Assembly (NCBI GenBank): GCA_002256685.1
Contig: NQJH01000017.1
Span: 1-32,575, forward strand
Length of the DNA: 32,575 nucleotides
Source: Methylococcaceae bacterium NSP1-2
Lineage (GTDB): Bacteria > Pseudomonadota > Gammaproteobacteria > Methylococcales > Methylomonadaceae
Reading direction: 5' to 3'
The notes beneath the pieces were generated by a model. The model saw only the letters and a list, made by a program, of their open reading frames with translations, was not told the DNA's origin and ran no database searches. Below are positions 26,437-32,575 of this stretch, in pieces; the first letter of the stretch is position 1, and each line of letters opens with the position of its first letter. The position numbers and the translations under genes were made by a program.

Positions 26437-27219
26437 TTATTCTTTTCCTATCCATATCTCTAGTACACCTTCCTTTGCTTTCAGATTGGGTTGCACGGTA
26501 TAGACCTCAAGTTTAGTTATACTTTTGATAATTGACGCAAGCACTTCCGCTTTTTCTTTGTCGCTAGAATTAAAATAGCGTACCTGAGTTTTTGCAGGAA
26601 TTTTTTTGCTGTCAATTTCCTCAACTCCAGGCGCGATAATCATGTTGTTGCGAAGATTTTTCTGAATATCATTAGCTATAGATTGCTTACTTTTTTCATC
26701 TTTATCTACTTGAATATAAATTAAAGAGTTCCGAAGCTTTTGATAATATGTGCTTATATCTTCAGATGGAGATAGGGCGGGATTAGTTTTGTCGTTACTT
26801 ATCTTTTCTGCTTCAGCATCATTGGCTGATCCAGACTTTGGTTTCAATGACTCAATTTCCGTAGCCACCGTATTTATTGCTTCGTTGACAGCCACGAATA
26901 CTGGTCGTTTCTCGTCCCCAAATGCCTTTTCCAAAGCATTGAGAGCCGCCCAAGAAGCTCGAAACTTACCAGGTTCCGTCGCACTCAGATTAGCTAAAAA
27001 TGGCGCAATTAACGCCGCGTCTGCACGAGCTTTTTCTTGTTCTAATTCACTCGAAGATTTAAATATATTTTGAATAACTGTTGCAGAGACTATTGCGCCA
27101 AATAAAAATACGATTAGTGGTGATTTCGCTATATTATTGAACGCATCCCATATTTTTTTAACTGTCGATGGTGGTGGATTTTCTGGTTGTTTAAGTAAAA
27201 CGGTAAATTCTCGATTCAT
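26437..27219 (-). CDS. Uncharacterised single-pass membrane protein with a possible LytR_C-like C-terminal domain
   Basis: I do not recognise this protein. Taken from the ATG at 27219 (AGGTGA 8 bases upstream) it has 260 residues. It has a cytosolic N-terminus, one TM at about 30-50 (PLIVFLFGAIVSATVIQ), a helical region with EQEKARADAAL, and a charged Ser/Lys/Glu/Asp-rich linker around 130-155. The C-terminal domain reads TQVRYFNSSDKEKAEVLASI, with VYTVQ and EIWIGKE. The last part resembles LytR_C/SPOR-like alpha-beta folds that pair a V-R-Y-F-N strand with a helix. The longer frame to 27297 takes its first residues from a palindromic repeat and is rejected. There is no clear functional link to ndh or the PP-loop gene. 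Confidence 0.7.
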   Translation of the reverse strand: MNREFTVLLKQPENPPPSTVKKIWDAFNNIAKSPLIVFLFGAIVSATVIQNIFKSSSELEQEKARADAALIAPFLANLSATEPGKFRASWAALNALEKAFGDEKRPVFVAVNEAINTVATEIESLKPKSGSANDAEAEKISNDKTNPALSPSEDISTYYQKLRNSLIYIQVDKDEKSKQSIANDIQKNLRNNMIIAPGVEEIDSKKIPAKTQVRYFNSSDKEKAEVLASIIKSITKLEVYTVQPNLKAKEGVLEIWIGKE

Positions 27220-27255
27220 GATGATCACCTTTATTTTGAGTTTAACCAAATCAGA

Positions 27256-27357
27256 TCGTAGGCTGCTGGGATAACGTAAGGAATCCCAGCGCAACATTCA
27301 CAAAATGTAGGGATTCACTACATGCTCTATCGAGTCGTACCTCATCATAACCTACGA
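27256..27357. repeat. MITE-like palindromic element with inner hairpin
   Basis: The ends TCGTAGG (27256-27262) and CCTACGA (27351-27357) are inverted repeats. Inside are GCTGGGAT (27265-27272) and ATCCCAGC (27283-27290), an 8-base perfect inverted repeat. It fills the gap between the PP-loop gene, whose stop codon is directly adjacent, and the unknown membrane protein gene. The layout is like the element at 24914-25004 but the sequence is different. Confidence 0.65.
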
Positions 27358-27358
27358 C

Positions 27359-28402
27359 TTATATATACCAATCCTGAGGAATCTCATCGATTTTAAACGG
27401 CGCGACTTGAATGATGCGTTCTGAACCGTCTGCTTGGGTGATATTAATATCGACTTGCTCAGCATCACGTCCTTGACCATAACGGGCAACAATACGCGCC
27501 GCTAGATACAAATCTTCGGCACTCGGTTCGCCGTCTATTAACATTAAAGGACCAGGATGACTTGCGCAATTCATGCTGACAAATTGTTTTTTATAGCCTT
27601 GTAAGAATCGCCCTTCGCCTTCTTCACGCGCCACGATAACTTTAAAATGCGGATTCGGACGTATATGTCTGCCGACTTTTAATAGCATCACATCGTCTAA
27701 TTCGTAGTCTTTATGTCCGTGGGCTTGCCACAAATCGACTAATTTGGCGGAATAACTTTTATCAGTAAGAAAACAGCAACCGCCCGCAGGTTGGGCGTAG
27801 TCATCAAAGCCCCAGTCTTTAGCCAGTACCATTTGGGGCTTACGCGACCGCCCCGTAATGTCATGCAGTTTTTCTCTGTCTACCCAGCCTTCGCGTTCGG
27901 GCAAGGTTGCAGGTAAATTTTTCGCACACAAAGGACGCAGTAATAAATCATCTGCCCCTGATTGGGTAGCAATAATCGGCATAGTGGCTTTGCGTTGTGA
28001 CATCGGACGCTGACCGATCACTTCACCAGTGATGATAAAGTCAAAATCATTTTCGACCATCCACTGCTTGGCTTTGTTGACCATGAATATTTTGCAATCT
28101 AAACAGGGATTCAAATGTTGACCATAGCCGTGTTTAGGATTAATCAGGACATTTTTATATTCTTCGATAACATCGACAATATGTAGTTTGATACCGAGTT
28201 GTTCAGCAACCCACAGGGAGTTATTACGCTTAACTTTGGCTTTATCTTTGGCGCGTATGGCGTGGGTGTGTCCTTCGACACAAAATCCTGTAAAAAAATT
28301 AATGCCTTCGACGTGGACACCTTGTTCGAGGATGGTTTTAGCCGCCAACATGGAATCTAATCCACCTGAAATTAACGCGACCGCTTTTCTTTGCTTATTC
28401 AT
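27359..28402 (-). CDS. PP-loop ATPase, MnmA/ThiI-like tRNA thiolation family, with NFACT-R-like C-terminal region
   Basis: This 347-residue cytosolic protein has the adenylating PP-loop SGGLDS near the N-terminus (ALISGGLDSMLA). Candidate catalytic cysteines are in LNPCLDCK and in GGCCFLTD. TGEVIGQRPMSQR is typical of this group. The C-terminal third (EEGEGRFLQGYKKQF, SHPGPLMLIDGEPSAEDL, ARIVARYGQGRDAEQV) resembles the RNA-binding NFACT-R domain. It is usually annotated as a tRNA 2- or 4-thiouridine enzyme; the exact nucleoside is not known from sequence. AAGAG lies about 5 bases before the ATG. It lies downstream of the CBS gene, separated by a long hairpin. Confidence 0.82.
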   Translation of the reverse strand: MNKQRKAVALISGGLDSMLAAKTILEQGVHVEGINFFTGFCVEGHTHAIRAKDKAKVKRNNSLWVAEQLGIKLHIVDVIEEYKNVLINPKHGYGQHLNPCLDCKIFMVNKAKQWMVENDFDFIITGEVIGQRPMSQRKATMPIIATQSGADDLLLRPLCAKNLPATLPEREGWVDREKLHDITGRSRKPQMVLAKDWGFDDYAQPAGGCCFLTDKSYSAKLVDLWQAHGHKDYELDDVMLLKVGRHIRPNPHFKVIVAREEGEGRFLQGYKKQFVSMNCASHPGPLMLIDGEPSAEDLYLAARIVARYGQGRDAEQVDINITQADGSERIIQVAPFKIDEIPQDWYI

Positions 28403-28443
28403 GAGACTCTTAGATTAAAAAAATGCGGCTATTATAGCGGAGT

Positions 28444-28476
28444 AGACCTGATAGGTTTTATAAACCTGTCAGGTCT
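28444..28476. repeat. Long intergenic hairpin (AGACCTG...CAGGTCT)
   Basis: A 15-base-pair stem (28444-28458 with 28462-28476, one G-T pair) has a 3-base loop. It lies directly after the CBS gene stop. No T-run follows on the minus strand, though one follows on the plus strand side (TCTTTG). It may be an attenuator, an mRNA 3'-end stabiliser or a dispersed palindrome. Confidence 0.65.
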
Positions 28477-28481
28477 TTGAC

Positions 28482-28886
28482 TTAGCAAATTTTATACAAG
28501 CCATCCAATACCAATGAATTAGGACTCACCATTCCGATGACTTTACCGTTTTCAACTACCGGAACGCGAACCAGATTATAGGTAGCAAATAACCGTGAAC
28601 AATAGCGTATATCCATCTCAGGGTGCACTTGAATCACAGGGCAAGTCATAATTTCATAAACATTGACTCTATCAGGTGCGCGGTCTTTAGCCAATACCTG
28701 ACGTGCTATATCGCCCGACGTTATCATTCCATATTCATCATCATCATGACGCTTGTTGACAATCAATACTGACGTGCCCGATGCTTTCATTTCTTTTAAC
28801 GCATCACTGATGGTTGCTGTGCCATCTATACTAGCAAAACTTGCTTTCATTACTTCTTTGACACGAATAATTTTTGGTTCAGTCAT
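28482..28886 (-). CDS. Paired CBS-domain protein
   Basis: This 134-residue protein is made almost wholly of two CBS motifs (VKEVMKASFASIDGTATISDA...YGMITSGDIARQVL and VYEIMTCPVIQVHPEMDIRYC...RVPVVENGKVIGMVS). Such pairs bind adenosine nucleotides and regulate attached or partner proteins. GGAG lies about 9 bases before the ATG. Its start overlaps the stop of the P-II-like gene (ATGA). It is fourth in the DUF1538 operon, so it is likely a nucleotide-sensing regulator of those membrane proteins (inference). Confidence 0.93.
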   Translation of the reverse strand: MTEPKIIRVKEVMKASFASIDGTATISDALKEMKASGTSVLIVNKRHDDDEYGMITSGDIARQVLAKDRAPDRVNVYEIMTCPVIQVHPEMDIRYCSRLFATYNLVRVPVVENGKVIGMVSPNSLVLDGLYKIC

Positions 28887-29233
28887 AACTCGTCTCCTAA
28901 CTCTTGGGTTAATTGTTCCACTTGGTGCATCACACCAATGGCATCTTCCACATCGATTTTAAAAGCAATCCCTGCGCCTGCTTTACTATCAAATTCGCCC
29001 GCTTTGGCTATTTTTTCTAAAATGTGACGGCTTAAATGTTCTTCAACTAAAAACATTAACACATCTCTCGGCGTGTCCAGTGTTAAGCCAAAAAAGGTTT
29101 TGGATTGTTTCAGACCTTCGCCCCGCGCATGATTAATCACCGTCGCGCCTTTCGCACCACTCTTACGCGCGGTATCCAGTACCAAATCGGTTTTGTCGTC
29201 TTCGACAAAGGCAATAATTAATTTAAAGTGCAT
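28883..29233 (-). CDS. P-II-like signalling protein
   Basis: This 116-residue protein has a ferredoxin-like pattern of the GlnB/P-II superfamily. The N-terminal strand HFKLIIAFVED is followed by VLDTARKSGAKGATVINHARGEG. A region replacing the T-loop (KQSKTFFGLTLDTPRD) has no tyrosine at the usual uridylylation site. The C-terminal part LEKIAKAGEFDSKAGAGIAF-KIDVEDAIGV aligns with the GlnB core IIRTAQTGKIGDGKIFVFDV. P-II proteins bind ATP/ADP and small effectors and control transporters and enzymes by contact. I use the ATG at 29233; a TTG at 29245 overlaps the upstream stop and is possible. It lies between membrane-protein genes and a CBS gene. Confidence 0.83.
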   Translation of the reverse strand: MHFKLIIAFVEDDKTDLVLDTARKSGAKGATVINHARGEGLKQSKTFFGLTLDTPRDVLMFLVEEHLSRHILEKIAKAGEFDSKAGAGIAFKIDVEDAIGVMHQVEQLTQELGDEL

Positions 29234-29241
29234 AAATTTAC

Positions 29242-30021
29242 TCAAGGTTTAGATGAAAGATGGCGTTTACTCAGCCACGCGGCAAGTTGCGCGTAACCCA
29301 ACACGGCAATAATAGGAAATAAACTGGCAAAAGCAATTAAGCCGAAACCATCTATTAATGGATTGCGATCTGGCACAACCTGTGCCAAGCCCAAACCTAA
29401 TGCAGTGACGAACGGCACGGTCACTGTTGAAGTCGTTACTCCGCCTGAATCATAAGCCAAACCAACAATGAACTTAGGCGCAAATAGGGTTTGTATTAAC
29501 ACCAACACATACCCGATGACGATAAAAATATACAATTCTATACCCGTAACTATGCGAAAAGCCCCAAGTGCGATACCAATCGCCACGCCAATGGACACGG
29601 CAATGCGTAAGCCCCATGCACGAATAGTACCGCCTGAAATCTGCTCGGCTTTAATTGCCACCGCCAATAAAGACGGTTCGGCTAAGGTAGTGGCAAAACC
29701 AATACAGGCAGCAAAGACATAAACCCAACTGTATGTTCGCCATGTTGCAAGCTGATCCTGTGGACTAATACCAAGGAATTCGGTGCTGGTCAATTCTTTT
29801 GCCATCAACTTACCCAATGGAAACAATGCCATATCCAAGCCTTCAAGGAAAAAAGCAATACCTAGCAACACATAGACAAAACCAATCAGGGTTTTTTTAG
29901 GATTAGGCAAAGGCTTACGAATCACCAACAATTGAAAGCCAATAATAATTGCCGCAATCGGTAAAATATCGCGGCAAGTGGCTAATAATGCTAAGGCAAA
30001 GTGAATGAGCCAAGCAATCAT
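29242..30021 (-). CDS. DUF1538 membrane protein (second of a pair)
   Basis: This 259-residue inner-membrane protein has about seven hydrophobic segments. Family blocks are VLLGIAFFLEGLDMALFPLG, GFATTLAEPSLLAVAIKAEQ, GLAYDSGGVTTSTVTVPFV and DRNPLIDGFGLIAFASLFP. The acidic residue in LAEP sits in a helix and could face a substrate path. DUF1538 has no experimentally known function that I can cite; a transport role is inference. The start overlaps the stop of the paralogue upstream by 4 bases (ATGA). Confidence 0.88.
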   Translation of the reverse strand: MIAWLIHFALALLATCRDILPIAAIIIGFQLLVIRKPLPNPKKTLIGFVYVLLGIAFFLEGLDMALFPLGKLMAKELTSTEFLGISPQDQLATWRTYSWVYVFAACIGFATTLAEPSLLAVAIKAEQISGGTIRAWGLRIAVSIGVAIGIALGAFRIVTGIELYIFIVIGYVLVLIQTLFAPKFIVGLAYDSGGVTTSTVTVPFVTALGLGLAQVVPDRNPLIDGFGLIAFASLFPIIAVLGYAQLAAWLSKRHLSSKP

Positions 30022-30746
30022 AGTATCGCCCCATAAGCCATGACGAAGATCATCGGCGTTAAGGATCCAAAAGCGATTAAACCGAAACCATCTATCATTG
30101 GATTACGTCCCTTAATCGTAGTGGCTAAGCCCAGACCTAGTGTAGCCACTAAAGGAACAGTAATGGTAGAAGCTGTTACCCCACCTAAATCGTAAGCGAT
30201 GCCAATAATTTCCGCAGGCGCGAACAAAGTCATGACCAGTACCACGCCATAACCACCAATCAATAAATAAGACAACGACCAACCATGAATAATGCGTAAC
30301 ACACCAATTAGAATAGCCACGCCGACTGACAAGGCAACTGTGAACCTTAATCCTAAACTATAGTGCATTTTTGCATCGCTACTGTGCGTGATAATATTGG
30401 CTTGACTGACAATATCGGTAGTTTCATTGATAATTGCAATCAGCGCGGGGTCAGCAACCGTTGTACCAAAACCTAAACAAAAAGCAAAGCTCAATAGCCA
30501 GAATGCACTCCCTTTACGCGCAAACGCATAAGCCAGTGATTCACCGAGTGGAAAAAAACTTTGTTCCAGCCCTTGAACGAACAACGCCAGCCCAAAAACC
30601 ACGAATACTGTACCGATGATTAAGCTGATAACATCTGGAATAGGTTGTTTAATGATTAAAACCTGAAATACAAAAACAACTGCGAGAATCGGCACGAGAT
30701 CGAGAAAACTATTGAACAATTGCTTAATAAAGTGGTTCTTTAACAT
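30018..30746 (-). CDS. DUF1538 membrane protein (first of a pair)
   Basis: This 242-residue paralogue of the protein encoded downstream has the same blocks: VVFGLALFVQGLEQSFFPLG, GFGTTVADPALIAI, GIAYDLGGVTASTITVPLV and GRNPMIDGFGLIAFGSLTP. It has Asp in VADP where the partner has Glu in LAEP. AAGGAG lies about 12 bases before the ATG. It is first gene of a four-gene operon with 4-base overlaps. The two proteins probably form a heteromer; some genomes carry both DUF1538 halves in one polypeptide (recollection). Confidence 0.88.
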   Translation of the reverse strand: MLKNHFIKQLFNSFLDLVPILAVVFVFQVLIIKQPIPDVISLIIGTVFVVFGLALFVQGLEQSFFPLGESLAYAFARKGSAFWLLSFAFCLGFGTTVADPALIAIINETTDIVSQANIITHSSDAKMHYSLGLRFTVALSVGVAILIGVLRIIHGWSLSYLLIGGYGVVLVMTLFAPAEIIGIAYDLGGVTASTITVPLVATLGLGLATTIKGRNPMIDGFGLIAFGSLTPMIFVMAYGAIL

Positions 30747-30811
30747 AAACAGCCCAACTCCTTGAAGACGGTTTGATTGTATAGCAAAGGTCAGAGGGTA
30801 TCTATTGTGTT

Positions 30812-30842
30812 AAAAAAAAGCCCCGATAAATCGAGGCTTTTT
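30812..30842 (-). terminator. Terminator after the adhesin gene
   Basis: On the minus strand GCCTCGA and TCGGGGC pair, with one mismatch, around a TTTA loop. A-T pairs extend the stem, and a run of eight T follows. It lies about 53 bases past the adhesin stop, before the DUF1538 operon. Confidence 0.85.
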
Positions 30843-30894
30843 CTTTAAAACAGACGGCGATTCACGTTAGCAAATCGCCATTGTAAACAACTGC

Positions 30895-32574
30895 TTACCA
30901 ACTGAAGCCTGCACCCGCATTAGCACTCATTTGACTGGTGCTACCGAAGCCGGAACCCATTGCTGCACTTAAGCGAATGTGTTCACCTACGTCCGCCTTA
31001 CCACCAAATGCAATCGCCTGTTGACCTGCATAAAAACCGCTACCCATACCGACTGAGTAATGGTGTCCTGCCATCGGTGCGGGAATAGCCGCCATTGCAG
31101 AGGCTTGTGAAATACCACTGTAAGCCCGCTCCGCAATGTTATTCATATCACCTGACAGATCCTGTAATTGACCATAGTTGACGGCATCGTATTTAGTCGT
31201 ACCATCCGCAACGCCAGTAACTTTAGCAGGACCGCCTGTGGAATTACTAAAGGTTGCGCCATTATCATTCATCGTTAATTTGGCAGGTTGTTGTGTACCA
31301 CCTGACAACTCGGTTCTATCTTCGTAGACTTTCAGACCATTGGTTTGACCTAGCCCGTTCGTTAAGGTGGTAGAAGCCACTGACTCTGGTGCGGGAGCGA
31401 CTGCCCCCGTGACAGGATCAACGACTGGAGCCCCTTTGACTACAACACCTGTTTGACCCGTTACGCCTGCTGTAGCACCCTCTAATTTACTGGTACCTAG
31501 ATCACCGACTACTGTTGAAGTCGCACCTGTTTTACCAACAAAAGCGGTATCACCGTTGACATAAAGATTACCATCGACCAGCGTATTACCACTGACTTTA
31601 TCTTGGTATGTCACCCCATTTAATCGATCACCTATGGTTGTATTAGGTGCAACAGTAGCTGGCGTACTAAGAACCTCTATGCCGCCAGAACCAGTACTCG
31701 CGCCTGGATTAGTCGCGGTAATACCCGTCACCCCGTTACTAGCTAATGTTCCAGGAGCTCCACCCAGTAGGGTCGTTCCAGTGCTATTCAGGGTAATGGA
31801 TGAAGAGGGCGCACCTGCTGTTTCGCCACCGCCAGTTAATCGTGTTCTATCTTCAAACACTTGCAGACCATTGGTTGTCCCTACACCGTTTGTCAACGTA
31901 GTAGAGGCTACAGATTCTACTTTAGTAGTATTTGTCACTAAATCAGTAACAGGGGCAGTTGTGGTAATACCCGTCTGCCCGATGACACCAGTGGTTTTCC
32001 CCGCGAGCTGACTACTAGCGAGATTGCTACTCGCATCAACCGTTGAAGTCGCCGAATGCGTACCGACAAAAGCCGTATCACCATTAACGTAAAGGTTCCC
32101 ATCTATAAACTCATTACCAGCAACCTGAGTCTGATACTGCGCCCCTGCCAGTCGATCACCAATCGTCGTATTGGCAGCGATAGTTTTGGTAAGCCCCTGT
32201 TTATAAGTAATCACGCCCCCCGTTCCATTTACAACATCATTGGTACCCGTGACACCATTAGAGCTTAATGGTGCCGTTGGATCACCTAGGATTCGATCTG
32301 CGGCGAGACTACCAGGATCAATATTAAGACCAATAACCGTGGCGTTGCTCATATTAAGTACGCCATTGATATTAGTCGTACCCGTCAGCGTAGTATTGCC
32401 CGTGTTAGTTAAATTACCTATGTTGTTAAGTGGTCCCGTATTATTAAGCCCCGACAGGATAGTTTGACCAGTCACATTGAGCGTGGTAGCCGTGATATTG
32501 CCTGCGGTCACATTACCTAACGTAGAGTTTCCTAACGACGTAAGATTGGTGAAATTACCATTATCCGCCGTGAC
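30895..32574 (-). CDS. Trimeric autotransporter adhesin (YadA-like), C-terminal part; 5' end off the window
   Basis: The frame is open to the right edge, so a GTG at 32511 is not the start; at least 559 residues are visible. The C-terminus is a YadA anchor: AERAYSGISQASAMAAIPAP, then VGMGSGFYAGQQAIAFGGKA and a last strand ending GAGFSW. Each subunit gives four strands of a trimeric 12-strand barrel. Before it is the stalk-neck motif GVADGTTKYDAVNYGQL. The exposed part is Thr/Gly/Asn/Val-rich with two long repeats (31300-32170). It begins with many short L-N-x-T-G steps (LNNTGPLNNIGNLTNTGNTT). It would act in surface attachment or biofilm. Base usage follows the repeats and differs from the neighbours. 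Confidence 0.92.
   Translation of the reverse strand, partial: VTADNGNFTNLTSLGNSTLGNVTAGNITATTLNVTGQTILSGLNNTGPLNNIGNLTNTGNTTLTGTTNINGVLNMSNATVIGLNIDPGSLAADRILGDPTAPLSSNGVTGTNDVVNGTGGVITYKQGLTKTIAANTTIGDRLAGAQYQTQVAGNEFIDGNLYVNGDTAFVGTHSATSTVDASSNLASSQLAGKTTGVIGQTGITTTAPVTDLVTNTTKVESVASTTLTNGVGTTNGLQVFEDRTRLTGGGETAGAPSSSITLNSTGTTLLGGAPGTLASNGVTGITATNPGASTGSGGIEVLSTPATVAPNTTIGDRLNGVTYQDKVSGNTLVDGNLYVNGDTAFVGKTGATSTVVGDLGTSKLEGATAGVTGQTGVVVKGAPVVDPVTGAVAPAPESVASTTLTNGLGQTNGLKVYEDRTELSGGTQQPAKLTMNDNGATFSNSTGGPAKVTGVADGTTKYDAVNYGQLQDLSGDMNNIAERAYSGISQASAMAAIPAPMAGHHYSVGMGSGFYAGQQAIAFGGKADVGEHIRLSAAMGSGFGSTSQMSANAGAGFSW
31300..32300 (-). repeat. Two tandem repeats of about 525 bases in the adhesin stalk
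   Basis: Each unit contains TIGDRL-xG-xxYQ, DGNLYVNGDTAFVG, ATSTV, TGVxGQTG, ESVASTTLTNG, TNGL-xV-xEDRT and an L-x-GG end. The two TIGDRL blocks start near 32165 and 31640, a pitch of about 525 bases or 175 codons. A partial third copy of the SNGVTG start precedes them. Confidence 0.8.
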
Positions 32575-32575
32575 A

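Noticed and set aside
27220..27297. Longer start for the unknown membrane protein at 27297
   Set aside because: The extra residues are translated from a palindromic repeat; the ATG at 27219 has its own AGGTGA.
31300..32300. Repeats as a CRISPR array
   Set aside because: The repeats are about 525 bases, in coding frame, and encode adhesin stalk units.

Overview
The window reads as chromosome of a low-to-moderate GC gammaproteobacterium. The Ndh, PstSCAB-PhoU, SpeA and Hsp20 proteins are of gammaproteobacterial type. The large TonB receptor/sensor-kinase set, the methyltransferase with a regulatory domain and the YadA-type adhesin recall Methylococcales or Thiotrichales; that placement is inference from general similarity, not from a marker gene. 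No rRNA, tRNA, CRISPR array, insertion sequence or prophage gene was seen. Every intergenic gap is shorter than 300 bases.

Layout. (1) 1-7724, plus strand: the 3' part of a TonB-dependent receptor gene, a YfiR-family periplasmic protein, and an 1804-residue CHASE8-like/HAMP/histidine kinase/receiver/HPt/PAS/GGDEF/EAL protein. This looks like an envelope-to-c-di-GMP module. (2) 7736-12251, minus strand: an operon of a periplasmic NMT1-like binding domain fused to a CheA-like kinase, then a CheX-like protein, a stand-alone CheY-like receiver and a diguanylate cyclase. This is a second, self-contained route to c-di-GMP. (3) 12365-19095, plus strand: the phosphate operon pstS-pstC-pstA-pstB-phoU. 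It has a clear Pho box before pstS, a terminator after pstS, and a second Pho-box-like promoter placed so that pstC may be leaderless. (4) 19123-24318, minus strand: an M20 amidohydrolase, a broken speA, hsp20 with a sigma-32-like promoter, and a broken SAM-dependent methyltransferase. (5) 24352-28402, minus strand: a YcxB-like membrane protein, ndh, an unrecognised single-pass membrane protein and a PP-loop tRNA-thiolase-like protein. (6) 28482-30746, minus strand: a tightly overlapping operon of two DUF1538 membrane proteins, a P-II-like protein and a paired-CBS protein. I think this is the best candidate here for an undescribed system. (7) 30895 to the right edge, minus strand: the C-terminal part of a trimeric autotransporter adhesin with long internal repeats.

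Three genes (the giant hybrid kinase, speA and the methyltransferase) each lack a block of about 17-30 codons inside a conserved region. One loss is in frame and two break the frame. The shared size suggests either a common deletion process in this strain or a systematic assembly fault. Many intergenic gaps carry long hairpins or MITE-like palindromic elements.
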